A DNA stretch of 46,426 bases. It comes from CAYXAA01 sp964462985. Lineage in GTDB: Bacteria > Pseudomonadota > Alphaproteobacteria > Rhizobiales > Stappiaceae. Under the pieces are notes generated by a model. It did not search any database. It was not told the origin of the DNA and was given only the letters and a program-made list of their open reading frames with translations. Location: assembly GCA_964462985.1 (NCBI GenBank), contig CAYXAA010000036.1, positions 1 through 46,426 on the forward strand, read 5' to 3'. Position 1 is the stretch's first letter. Every line of letters starts with the position of its first letter. The translations under genes and the position numbers were made by a program. This document shows, one piece after another, positions 26,172 through 34,014 of this stretch.

Positions 26172-27359
26172 CTACTCGTTGACCTCCGCACAGACCGCGG
26201 CGACCCAGGGCTGCCGACCGAGCTGCAGGGCGACGAGCATGGTGGCGAGCGCTGCTAGCGGAACCAGTCCAGCGACGAAGGTCACCGCGCCGAGACCGGG
26301 GCCATGATCGATCACCAAGCCACCGAGCCAGGCGCCGATGGCGTTACCGAGGTTGAAGGCGGCAATGTTGAAGGACGAGGCGAGGCCCTGGCCGGCGCCC
26401 TCGGTTTTGCTCAGCACCCACATCTGCAGGGGCGGTACCGTGGCGAAGGCGGCAGCGCCGAACAGGCCCACGGCCACGACGGCGAGCGTCCGGTCGTGGA
26501 TGGCCACGGTCATAAGCAGCAGAACGGCGGACAGGGCGGCGAGGCTGCCGAGGATGGCCGGGACGAGGCGACGATCGGCGAGGCGGCCGCCGAAGAGATT
26601 ACCGGCGATCAGGCCGGCGCCGAACACGAGCAGGATCGGCGATACGGCACGTTCCGTGAAGCCGGTGATCTCGGTCAGGATCGGCGCGATGTAGGTGAAG
26701 CCGGCGAAGACGCCGACCCAGCTTAGAACTGTCGTCAGCAGGCCGAAGAGGACCGGGCCGCCGCGAAGTACTGCCAGTGGGTTGCCACGATCCCCGGACA
26801 TCCCGTCGGTATTGTCGTCGGCCGGAACGAGGACGGCAATAACGATGAGCGCGGCGAGACCGACCAGGGTGACGGCAAAGAAGGTGGAGCGCCAGCCAAG
26901 CGCCTGGCCAAGCCAGGTGCCGAGCGGCACACCGAGGATGTTGGCCACCGTGAGCCCGGTGAACATCACCGCGATGGCCGAGGCCTTGCGAGTCGGGGCC
27001 ACGAGGCCGGTAGCAACGACGGAACCCACACCGAAGAACGAGGCATGGGCGAAGGCGGTGAGCACGCGCGCCGCCATCAGCGTCCAGTAGTCGGGTGCCA
27101 GTGCGCAGGCGAGGTTGCCGGCGGCAAAGACCACCATGAGGCCCATCAGCAGGGTCTTTCTCGACCAGCGGCCGGCGATGGCGCCGAGCAAGGGTGCGCC
27201 AACGACAACGCCGAGCGCGTAACCGGAGATCAACAGGCCGGCGGCGGAGACCGAGATCCCAAGGTCGGCAGAGACCTCAAGGAGCAGTCCCATGATGACG
27301 AATTCAGTGGTGCCGATGCCGAAGGCTCCGGCAGCAAGGGCATAGACGGCAATAGGCAT
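26172..27359 (-). CDS. MFS transporter, DHA1 (AraJ/NepI-like) family
   Basis: 395 residues with twelve predicted membrane helices. It opens MPIAVYALAAGAFGIGTTEFVIMGLLLEV, typical of the AraJ/YdhP group. Loop 2-3 has the motif-A-like GAIAGRWSRKTLL, and TM5 has an antiporter-type motif (TGLTVANILGVPLGTWLG). It is probably a proton-coupled exporter of sugars, nucleosides or drugs. GGAG lies eight bases before the ATG. A perfect palindrome lies about 19 bases upstream, and a LysR gene is divergent. Confidence 0.9.
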   Translation of the reverse strand: MPIAVYALAAGAFGIGTTEFVIMGLLLEVSADLGISVSAAGLLISGYALGVVVGAPLLGAIAGRWSRKTLLMGLMVVFAAGNLACALAPDYWTLMAARVLTAFAHASFFGVGSVVATGLVAPTRKASAIAVMFTGLTVANILGVPLGTWLGQALGWRSTFFAVTLVGLAALIVIAVLVPADDNTDGMSGDRGNPLAVLRGGPVLFGLLTTVLSWVGVFAGFTYIAPILTEITGFTERAVSPILLVFGAGLIAGNLFGGRLADRRLVPAILGSLAALSAVLLLMTVAIHDRTLAVVAVGLFGAAAFATVPPLQMWVLSKTEGAGQGLASSFNIAAFNLGNAIGAWLGGLVIDHGPGLGAVTFVAGLVPLAALATMLVALQLGRQPWVAAVCAEVNE

Positions 27360-27377
27360 TCGGCCACTCCGAAACGT

Positions 27378-27391
27378 ATACGGCGCCGTAT
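27378..27391. promoter_or_regulatory. Palindrome upstream of the MFS exporter
   Basis: ATACGGCGCCGTAT, a perfect 14-bp palindrome 18 bases upstream of the MFS start in the gap it shares with the divergent LysR gene. It could be an operator or, in RNA, a leader hairpin. LysR proteins usually prefer T-N11-A sites, so its link with the neighbouring regulator is weak. Confidence 0.4.
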
Positions 27392-27567
27392 CGGGCAGCG
27401 CCGATTAGTTGAGCTATGGATGGCGGTCACCTGCTCTCCGCCGGGCGGCTGGACCTGGTTCGCGGCGCGGGCGGCCAGGTGAACCGGCTTGGTCGAGGCC
27501 TATATGGCGCATCGAGGCTTCGTGAATTAGCCTGCCGTCCGGAAAATCATCTGTGAGATCAAGTCAC

Positions 27568-28479
27568 ATGGCTCGCCTAGACACCAATCGTTCCGGCGAA
27601 ATGGAAGTCTTCGTCCGGGTGGTCGAACTCGGCGGCTTCTCTGCAGCCGCACGCGTCTTCCGCATGACCCCCTCGGCCGTCAGCAAGCTGATTGCGCGGC
27701 TGGAAGCGCGGCTCGGCGCCCGGCTCGTCAATCGCTCAACGCGCAAGCTGCAGCTTACCCCGGAAGGCTGCGAATTTTACGAACGCGCCGTCGGTGTGCT
27801 GGCGGACCTGGATGAGGCCGAGAAGGCGGTCGCGGCCGGCAGCGCACCGCGGGGCCGGCTGCGGGTCAATTCGAACGTTCCTTTCGGGCTGCATTGTCTG
27901 CTTCCGCTCGTCGCAGGCTTTCGCGCGCGTTTTCCTGAAGTGACGCTGGATCTGACACTCACCGATCAGGTCGTCGACCTGCTGGAGGAGCGGGCAGATG
28001 TGGCGATCCGGGTCGGACCGCTCACCGCATCGCGGCTCGTCGCCCGGAAGCTCGGCGAGAGCCGGATGGCCATTGTTGCCGCGCCCACATACCTGGAGCG
28101 GCGCGGCATACCCGAAACGGTCGCCGATCTGGCGCGACACGACCTTATCAGCTTCAATTTCGTTCGCAGCTTCGATGGCTGGCCAGTACGCGCGAATGAG
28201 GCCTCCGAAACCTTGCCGATCGTCGGGAGTGTGCTTGCCGGCGATGGGGAGAGCGCACGGCGCCTCGCGCTCGAGGGACTGGGCCTAGCTCGGCTCGCGC
28301 TGTTTCACGTCGGCCCGGATATCGACGCCGGCAGGCTCGTGCCGGTGCTCCAGGACTACAATCCCGGGGACACGGAGGAGATCCATGCCATCTTCATCGG
28401 CAGCGGTGGCCAACTGCCGGCGCGGGTTCGGGCCTTCATTGACTATCTGGCCGAGACGGTGCGGCTGACGCACGCCTAA
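27568..28479 (+). CDS. LysR-family transcriptional regulator
   Basis: About 303 residues from ATG 27568; a GTG at 27553 is an equally possible start, as neither has a strong ribosome site. The N-terminal winged HTH reads MEVFVRVVELGGFSAAARVFRMTPSAVSKLIARLEARLGARLVNR, followed by a LysR substrate-binding domain (GRLRVNSNVPFGLHCLLPLVAGFRARFPEV). It belongs to the DsdC/AaeR-like group that regulates divergently encoded exporters or reductases, so the MFS-aldo/keto reductase pair is the likely target. Effector unknown. Confidence 0.9.
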   Translation: MARLDTNRSGEMEVFVRVVELGGFSAAARVFRMTPSAVSKLIARLEARLGARLVNRSTRKLQLTPEGCEFYERAVGVLADLDEAEKAVAAGSAPRGRLRVNSNVPFGLHCLLPLVAGFRARFPEVTLDLTLTDQVVDLLEERADVAIRVGPLTASRLVARKLGESRMAIVAAPTYLERRGIPETVADLARHDLISFNFVRSFDGWPVRANEASETLPIVGSVLAGDGESARRLALEGLGLARLALFHVGPDIDAGRLVPVLQDYNPGDTEEIHAIFIGSGGQLPARVRAFIDYLAETVRLTHA

Positions 28480-28841
28480 GAGCAGGCGGCTCCACCGGCT
28501 GACGCAACGCCCTGACCGAGGTGACGAAGGTGCGCAGCGGCGACGGCATCGGGCGGCGGCTGGCGCAAAAGAAGGTCCGGATGGGCTTGGCCGACAGTCC
28601 TGCAGGACCGCCTCAGGGTGCCATCGGCCATGCGGCGCCAGCACCTTCTCGAAGCTGCAGATGTTGCCAAGGCCGGCGCGCGGGAGCCTTGGCACCGCTC
28701 GCGCATCTGAAGGGTTGCCGGAGCGAGGGTCCCGCGCAAAATAGGGGAGGCCGTGCCGGTCAGGACGCTGCCGTTTCGCAAAACGGTAGCGGAGGTATCC
28801 GATCCGGGCGTCCCAGCACCATCCTGAGCCACGAGGCACAT
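28480..28841. other. Intergenic stretch ahead of the nucleotide cyclase
   Basis: 362 bases. Open frames cross it on both strands but their translations are Arg/Ala/Pro-rich with no recognisable domain and no ribosome site. I see no RNA gene and no clear promoter. It probably holds the cyclase promoter and leader. Confidence 0.4.
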
Positions 28842-30059
28842 TTGACCACGCCTTCCGATATCCAGCGCTGGCTGATCGAGCAAGGACTGGCCGGATTGTC
28901 GGCCCCCGAGTTGATGCAGGGCTTCTGCGATCGCTGCCGGGCGGCAGGACTCCCATTGTCACACGCCATCATGTTCATCGACACGCTGCATCCGGTCTAT
29001 GAAGGCGGAGGCGTGCGTTGGCAGGATGACCAGCCGGACCAGGTCGAGACCTTCGAGTATGGTCGGTCGACGGAAGGCGAGGCATTGGAGAGCTGGACCC
29101 GCTCGCCATTCTACACCCTGCTTGAACGCGGCGGCAGCGAGATGCGGCTGAGGCCGGGTGACGAGGCATGGGCCAGATCACGCCTCATCTCTTCTCTGCA
29201 GGAACGTGGCCACACCGATTATGTCGCCTTCGTTCATCGGCTGGCGGACGAGGCGCAGATCGGTGAAATGGACTGCGTCTACTCGCACTGGGTGACCCGG
29301 GCCGCCGAAGGTTTTTCAGAGACTGACCTCGCCGCGTTACGCGAGGTTGTGCCCGCTCTTGCTCTTGCGATGAAATCGGCCGCAATGCTGCGGATCGCGC
29401 ATACTCTGGTGCAAGTCTATCTTGGCCGTGATGCCGGCGCACGGGTGCTTTCCGGCAAGATCTTGCGCGGCGTCGCCGAGCGCATCGATGCGGTGCTGTG
29501 GTTCTCCGACCTACGCGGCTACACGGCGATCAGCGACCGGGTCGCACCGGCCGAAATCATTCCCCTGCTCAATGACTATGCCGACGCGGTCATCACCGCG
29601 ATCCATGAGAACGGCGGGGACGTCTTGAAACTGATGGGCGACGGACTGCTCGCCGTCTTCACCGCGCCCGACGCCGTAAAGGCGGCGAAGGCTGCACTAG
29701 CCGCCGAGGCGGCATTCCGCCGAAACCTCGTGCCGATGAATGCCCGGCGCCGGGAGGAGGGGCGGCCTGAACTATCGGCTTATGTGGGCTTCCACTTCGG
29801 CGATGTCTTCTTCGGCAACATCGGCAGCCGCGACCGGCTTGACTTCACCGTGGTCGGCCCGGCGGTCAACGAGGTCAGCAGGATCGTGTCGATGTGCCGC
29901 TCGGTCGATCGTGAGGTGCTGGCTTCCTCGGCGTTCCGCGACCTGCTCGACAGCGAGGGGCGCGAGCAATTCGTGTCAGTCGGTCGCTTTGCTTTGCGCG
30001 GCGTCGGTCGGGCTCAGGACCTTTATACGCTCGATCCGGCGCTCAAGTCGGCGACTTGA
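28842..30059 (+). CDS. Class III adenylate cyclase with N-terminal sensory-like domain
   Basis: 405 residues from TTG 28842 (GAGG seven bases upstream; the frame upstream to 28521 has no domain content). Residues 1-190 form a GAF-like domain without transmembrane segments. Residues about 212-400 form the cyclase domain: metal-binding Asp223 (WFSDLRGYT) and Asp267 (KLMGDGLLAVF), adenine-selecting Lys263 and Asp334, and transition-state Asn343 and Arg347 (VNEVSRI). All catalytic positions are filled, so it should make cAMP in the cytoplasm in response to a signal. It lies 29 bases ahead of a DUF4202 gene, a probable operon. The signal is unknown. Confidence 0.9.
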   Translation: MTTPSDIQRWLIEQGLAGLSAPELMQGFCDRCRAAGLPLSHAIMFIDTLHPVYEGGGVRWQDDQPDQVETFEYGRSTEGEALESWTRSPFYTLLERGGSEMRLRPGDEAWARSRLISSLQERGHTDYVAFVHRLADEAQIGEMDCVYSHWVTRAAEGFSETDLAALREVVPALALAMKSAAMLRIAHTLVQVYLGRDAGARVLSGKILRGVAERIDAVLWFSDLRGYTAISDRVAPAEIIPLLNDYADAVITAIHENGGDVLKLMGDGLLAVFTAPDAVKAAKAALAAEAAFRRNLVPMNARRREEGRPELSAYVGFHFGDVFFGNIGSRDRLDFTVVGPAVNEVSRIVSMCRSVDREVLASSAFRDLLDSEGREQFVSVGRFALRGVGRAQDLYTLDPALKSAT

Positions 30060-30088
30060 CTGCGGTTCCAGGATGCGGAGGAAAGTGG

Positions 30089-30691
30089 ATGAGTGAACGG
30101 CTGGACCGGATTTTCGCGGCGATCGACGCCGCCAATGCGGCCGATCCGACATTCATCGAGATCGACGGAGAACAGTGGCCGGCAGAGCAACTTTACGGCG
30201 AGCGCATGTCGGCCTGGCTCGACCGCTTTGCGCCGGAAGCCGGCGAGTTGGTGAAGATCGCGGTGCGCGCTCAGCATCTCGAGCGGTTCAAGTTGCCGCG
30301 CTCCGACTTTCCGATGGACCGCGCCGGCTATCATCGCTGGCGCAACGAGCAGAAGCGGCGCCATGCAATGCGCGTCGCTGAACTGATGCGCGAGGCCGGC
30401 TATTCCGATGCTGAGGCGGAGCGGGTCGGCGCCATTGTTCGAAAGGAGCGGCTGCGCGTGGATCCGGAGGCGCAGCTGCTAGAAGACGTCGCCTGCCTGG
30501 TATTCCTGACGCATTATTTCGCATCCTTCGCCGCGCAGCGCGAAGAGGACAAGCTCGTCGCCATCATTGCCAAGACCTGGAGGAAGATGTCGCCCGCGGC
30601 CCGGGAAGAGGCGCTGAGGCTGCCGCTGCCGGAGCACCTCGCGCCCTTGGTGGCGGACGGCGTCGCGATGGCGGAGCGCGAAGGCGTCTGA
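30089..30691 (+). CDS. DUF4202 family protein
   Basis: 200 residues, start ATG 30089 with GCGGAGGAAAG upstream. The DUF4202 core is visible: RAQHLERFKLPRSDFPMDRAGYHRWRNEQKRRHA, followed by a helical region (ERVGAIVRKERLRVDPEAQLLEDVACLVFLTHYF) rich in charged residues. Soluble, no signal peptide. The conserved His, Glu and Asp residues and the all-helical look recall HD-type folds, but that is a guess. Function unknown; placement directly after a cAMP-forming cyclase hints at a nucleotide or nitrogen-related signalling role. Confidence 0.85.
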   Translation: MSERLDRIFAAIDAANAADPTFIEIDGEQWPAEQLYGERMSAWLDRFAPEAGELVKIAVRAQHLERFKLPRSDFPMDRAGYHRWRNEQKRRHAMRVAELMREAGYSDAEAERVGAIVRKERLRVDPEAQLLEDVACLVFLTHYFASFAAQREEDKLVAIIAKTWRKMSPAAREEALRLPLPEHLAPLVADGVAMAEREGV

Positions 30692-30728
30692 TGGCGACCG
30701 GGATTCGGCTGCCGCGACGGCCGTTCCG

Positions 30729-31478
30729 TCAACTCTCGCGGTGGATCTGCAGGCCGGCGAAGGACTGGTTGACCGGCATGATCTCCAGGCTGTTTATGTT
30801 GACATGTGGCGGCTGGGTGGCGACCCAATAGACAGTGTTGGCGATGTCTTCGGCCGTCAGCGGATCGGCGCCGACGTAATGCCTGTCGGCGGCTTCCTGA
30901 TTTCCGCCGGTTCGCACCAACATGAATTCGGTCTCGGTGAGACCCGGCTCAATAGACGTCACACGCACACCCTTGCCGTGCAGGTCCGAGCGCAGGCCGA
31001 GGGAGAACTGGCGCACGAAGGCCTTGGTGCCGCCGTAGACATTGCCGCCGGCATAGGGGTAGTGCGCGGCGACCGAGGCGATGTTGATCACCATACCTCG
31101 GCGTTTGATCAGAAGCGGCAGAAGGCGGTGGGTGATGGCGACCAGGCCGGTGATATTGGTCGCGATCATCGTCTTCCAGTCCTCGATCTTAGCCCGGGGC
31201 GCAGGGGCCGTGCCGAGCGCCAGCCCGGCGTTGTTGACGAGGACGTCGATCGCCTTGAATGGCTCGGGCAGCGCTTCCAGCGACGACAGCATCGCCAGTT
31301 CATCGGTTATATCGAATTCGGCTGGGTGAAAGCATTCGCCGAGTTCGTCGCGGAGGGCTGCTAGCCGGTCGCCGCGGCGTCCGGTACCGATGACGCGCCA
31401 ATCCGCGCCGGCAAAGCGCCGCGCCATCGCCTTGCCGAAGCCCGAGGTCGCACCGGTGATCAGGATGGTTCCGTTCAT
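30729..31478 (-). CDS. Short-chain dehydrogenase/reductase, YdfG-like
   Basis: 249 residues, ATG at 31478 with GGAGAG upstream. Cofactor loop TGATSGFG (8-15), NNAGLAL structural motif, catalytic Ser in INIASVAAHYPYAGG and YGGTK. The text is close to NADP-dependent 3-hydroxy acid (serine/allo-threonine) dehydrogenase YdfG, which also handles malonic semialdehyde in E. coli. It is convergent with the DUF4202 gene and divergent from the SUOX-fold gene. The exact substrate is uncertain. Confidence 0.9.
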   Translation of the reverse strand: MNGTILITGATSGFGKAMARRFAGADWRVIGTGRRGDRLAALRDELGECFHPAEFDITDELAMLSSLEALPEPFKAIDVLVNNAGLALGTAPAPRAKIEDWKTMIATNITGLVAITHRLLPLLIKRRGMVINIASVAAHYPYAGGNVYGGTKAFVRQFSLGLRSDLHGKGVRVTSIEPGLTETEFMLVRTGGNQEAADRHYVGADPLTAEDIANTVYWVATQPPHVNINSLEIMPVNQSFAGLQIHRES

Positions 31479-31850
31479 GCTGCTCTCCGCCTGCGATTTT
31501 GGTGCGTGCTCCGATGATTAGGTCATGGGGAGGAGATGGCAAGGCAACGGATAGCTCTGAAAGTCATTCGGAAAGGCATCGTGGCAATTCGGTACCGTCG
31601 TGCGGGTCGGAACGGTTCCTGCCGGGACGCCACCAGCGTTCCTGCGGGCCGCCACGAACGGTGGACAATCCGCGTCAGGTAGTGTCGATCCATGTGTACC
31701 CGTTATGGTTGAATTTGCGATTGTATCGGTGATTCCTGCACGATTTGTCACGTTGCAGTCTTGAAATTGATTGTGGTTTTCACGGAGCATTAGGCGACGG
31801 GTCGACGCGACAAGACAAGAGGATGCCCGTCTCGCGTAAGGGGTCACTTC
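31479..31850. other. Divergent gap between YdfG-like and SUOX-fold genes
   Basis: 372 bases with no supported gene. It contains a short perfect inverted repeat GGAAC-G-GTTCC at 31609-31619 and an AT-richer stretch (about 31690-31790) ahead of the SUOX-fold gene, where a promoter is likely. A minus-strand frame covering it has no ribosome site or domain. Confidence 0.4.
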
Positions 31851-32345
31851 ATGAAAGCCTTGGTTGTGGCTGCTGCCTTGCTTGCGTTCCATTACGTGCC
31901 GGCGCTTGCGCTCGACAAACCCAAAGGGCCGGTGCTCCTGACCATTACCGGCGCGATCGAGGTAACGAATGCTCCCGGAGCGGCGGAGTTCGATGCCGAA
32001 ATGCTGCAGGCGCTGCCCGGGCGGGCAACCACGACCGGGACACCGTGGACCCAGGGCAAACCTACCTACGAGGGACCACTGCTACGCTCGATCCTCGATG
32101 CGGTCGGCGCTCGCGGCGACACGCTGAAGGTCGGGGCGCTCAACGACTACAGCGCGGACATTCCGATCGAGGACATACAGAGCTACGATGTCATTCTCGC
32201 GGTGACGAAGGATGGTCAGCCGATCTCGATTCGTGACAAGGGGCCGCTGATCGTGGTCTATCCGTTCGACGAGGAGCCCAGCCTCTATACCGAGCGCTAT
32301 TTCAGTCGGTCGGTCTGGCAAGTGGCGAAGATCGAGGTCAGATAA
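31851..32345 (+). CDS. Periplasmic SUOX-fold (molybdopterin oxidoreductase-like) protein without cysteine
   Basis: 164 residues with a signal peptide (MKALVVAAALLAFHYVPALA) and a mature domain resembling the oxidoreductase molybdopterin-binding (SUOX/YedY) fold: LLTITGAIEVTN, YEGPLLRSILDAVGA, LNDYSADIPIEDIQSYDVILA, GPLIVVYPFDEEP. True SUOX-type enzymes bind molybdenum through a conserved cysteine, and there is no cysteine anywhere in this protein. It is therefore probably a periplasmic ligand-binding or scaffold domain rather than an enzyme. Relatives are usually encoded next to sensor kinases or GGDEF proteins; here an AraC regulator follows 71 bases later. Confidence 0.8.
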   Translation: MKALVVAAALLAFHYVPALALDKPKGPVLLTITGAIEVTNAPGAAEFDAEMLQALPGRATTTGTPWTQGKPTYEGPLLRSILDAVGARGDTLKVGALNDYSADIPIEDIQSYDVILAVTKDGQPISIRDKGPLIVVYPFDEEPSLYTERYFSRSVWQVAKIEVR

Positions 32346-32416
32346 TAGGGTATACTCCGCTGCCTGTGGCCGCGCGAGAACCTGCGCCGGCGCCGCTGAA
32401 AGGGCATCGGTAGATC

Positions 32417-33262
32417 ATGGAAGGTCCTCGTTACAACACGGACGGATCTGGTGATCCCCCTCCAGGTGGCGACGTGGAACTCCATCGGCGTTGCGCGCCC
32501 GCCCATTTGTCCACCGCCGTTCTGGAGATGATCGGCTATTGCGAGCAAACACCGGCAGAGATCCGACAGGTCGAAGCCGCGGCCCTCGTTGTGCCGCTGA
32601 TCATCAACTTCGGTGAGCCGTTCTGGATCGGGCTTGGCCGCGAGCCGGACGAGCGGGACAGAATACCGAGCTTCGCCGCCGGACTGTTCGCTGGACCGGT
32701 GCACATTCGCTCGTTCGGACGGTCTTGCTGCTTACAGATCAACTTCACCCCGCTTGGTGCCTACCGATTTTTCAAGGTACCACTGGCGGAGCTGACCGAT
32801 ACCATGGTGCCGATCGCCGATATCATGGATACGGAACTTGCTGCGTTGGCCCGGTGCCTCGAAGATCTGGCGAGCTGGGAGCAGCGCTTTGATATCGCGG
32901 AAGCGTTTGTTACGAAGCGACTCGCTTGCGGGCGATCGCCGGCACGGGAAACGGCTTTGGCCTATGAAGCGATCCTGCGATCGAGCGGGCAGTTGTCGAT
33001 CGGACGGATCGCACAGGATATCGGTCGGAGCAGAAAGCACCTTGTTCGCCGGTTCCGCGATGAGATCGGCCTGACGCCGAAGGCGATTGCCCGCATCGTG
33101 CGGTTCAACAGGGCCCAGGAACTCGCGGGCACGACCCCCAGGCTTGGCTGGGCCGACATCGCCGCGGCCTGCGGCTATTCCGATCAGGCCCATCTGGTCC
33201 GTGAATTCCGAGCCTTTGCAGGATCCCCGCCGACCATCTGGATGTCACAGCGCGGCAGGTAA
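32417..33262 (+). CDS. AraC-family regulator with DUF6597-type N-terminal domain
   Basis: 281 residues. The N-terminal half (VPLIINFGEPFWIGLG, FAAGLFAGPVHIRSFGRSCCLQINFTPLGAYRFF) is the cupin-like DUF6597 region found in a large AraC subgroup. Residues about 183-275 form the two-helix AraC DNA-binding domain (LSIGRIAQDIGRSRKHLVRRFRDEIGLTPKAIARIVRF, then WADIAAACGYSDQAHLVREFRAFAG). It may be in one transcript with the SUOX-fold gene. Regulon unknown. The assembly gap begins 112 bases after its stop. Confidence 0.9.
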   Translation: MEGPRYNTDGSGDPPPGGDVELHRRCAPAHLSTAVLEMIGYCEQTPAEIRQVEAAALVVPLIINFGEPFWIGLGREPDERDRIPSFAAGLFAGPVHIRSFGRSCCLQINFTPLGAYRFFKVPLAELTDTMVPIADIMDTELAALARCLEDLASWEQRFDIAEAFVTKRLACGRSPARETALAYEAILRSSGQLSIGRIAQDIGRSRKHLVRRFRDEIGLTPKAIARIVRFNRAQELAGTTPRLGWADIAAACGYSDQAHLVREFRAFAGSPPTIWMSQRGR

Positions 33263-33319
33263 CATTCCTTCAAGGCGGGAACGCCTCGCTTCGATAAAAG
33301 CCGACTTTCGGTCCACGAA

Positions 33320-33374
33320 GGAGGAACCCATGTCCCGATCTTTTGATGCTCCTTGCATATTCCCTGCCTTTCGC
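33320..33374 (+). repeat. 55-nt direct repeat, left copy, abutting the N gap
   Basis: These 55 bases, beginning GGAGGAACCC, end exactly at the first N and recur identically at 33475, starting exactly after the last N. This is what two overlapping contigs joined with a placeholder gap look like, so the duplication is probably artificial. Confidence 0.9.
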
Positions 33375-33474
33375 NNNNNNNNNNNNNNNNNNNNNNNNNN
33401 NNNNNNNNNNNNNNNNNNNNNNNNNNNNNNNNNNNNNNNNNNNNNNNNNNNNNNNNNNNNNNNNNNNNNNNNNN
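33375..33474. other. Assembly gap (100 N)
   Basis: Exactly 100 undetermined bases, the conventional length for a gap of unknown size. Because both flanks carry the same 55 bases, the true gap is probably zero and the two ends should be merged on that overlap, removing 155 bases. Confidence 0.97.
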
Positions 33475-33529
33475 GGAGGAACCCATGTCCCGATCTTTTG
33501 ATGCTCCTTGCATATTCCCTGCCTTTCGC
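33475..33529 (+). repeat. 55-nt direct repeat, right copy
   Basis: Identical to 33320-33374, beginning at the first base after the gap and continuing into unique sequence. It is the overlapping end of the right contig if the gap is a scaffolding artefact. Confidence 0.9.
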
Positions 33530-33613
33530 CGTCCGTGTCTTGCTGTTCGCAGCCAAGCGTCCGGCGCGCGTGGTCGCATGTCGAGCGAAAGGCCGGCCTC
33601 GCCGCTCGGATAA
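33485..33613 (+). CDS. Possible small protein (42 residues)
   Basis: ATG 33485 is preceded by GGAGGA four bases earlier, one of the strongest ribosome sites in the window. The frame encodes 42 residues (MSRSFDAPCIFPAFRRPCLA and onward) with two cysteines in the first half and a basic, Ser/Arg-rich tail. It shows no domain or membrane segment. In the left copy the same start (33330) runs into the gap. After merging the gap the frame is intact. Another frame, ATG 33501-33626, has a more hydrophobic start but no ribosome site. Uncertain: could be a leader peptide or chance. Confidence 0.3.
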   Translation: MSRSFDAPCIFPAFRRPCLAVRSQASGARGRMSSERPASPLG

Positions 33614-34014
33614 GGCGGGAGGTTAAGGATCACAAGATAAGACAGAGGTGAACGAGGACGTGAATACGTGTCGCTTCGATCCTATCGCATTGCAATGATT
33701 GCTCGATTGCTGGGCACTCGCCTTAAATCGGATCACAAAAACGGCATAAGCGATCTTAGTTTCATCATTCGCCGTACCCAACGAATCAATAATTCCTATA
33801 TCATTAGGACAGGGGAGAGTCGGTGAGTCGAATAGGTGCGCCACGATGATCCTTGCGGCCTGCATGTGTTTTCATTGGATGGAGAACACAGCTGAGGCGT
33901 GTGGACAGATACGCAGTGCCGCATTGGACAAGATCCGGTCAAGTTCAAGCCCGATCCTGAGCCGAGCATCCAACACCGATCTCCCGAATAACCATCGTGT
34001 CGCGGGAGAACGTT

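Larger units (their letters stand above)
33263..34014. other. Gap-containing, AT-richer region ahead of prkA
   Basis: 752 bases between araC and prkA including 100 N. After the gap, 33630-33990 is clearly more AT-rich than its surroundings, which suits a regulated promoter and long leader for prkA. I found no confident sigma-54 or EcfG-type element. A 43-codon frame at 33695-33826 lacks a ribosome site and is not called. A 5-bp AGGCG-GGAA-CGCCT hairpin follows the araC stop (33273-33286). Confidence 0.5.

Noticed and set aside
28521..28841. Upstream extension of the cyclase to 28521
   Set aside because: The extra 107 residues look like translated non-coding DNA and no ribosome site precedes them; TTG 28842 has GAGG at the right distance.
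33320..33529. Possible CRISPR-like or mobile-element direct repeat
   Set aside because: Only two copies, each flush with the N gap, best explained by unmerged contig overlap.
33695..33826. A 43-codon frame in the AT-rich leader of prkA
   Set aside because: No ribosome site and no recognisable feature; it ends in the region expected to hold the prkA promoter.
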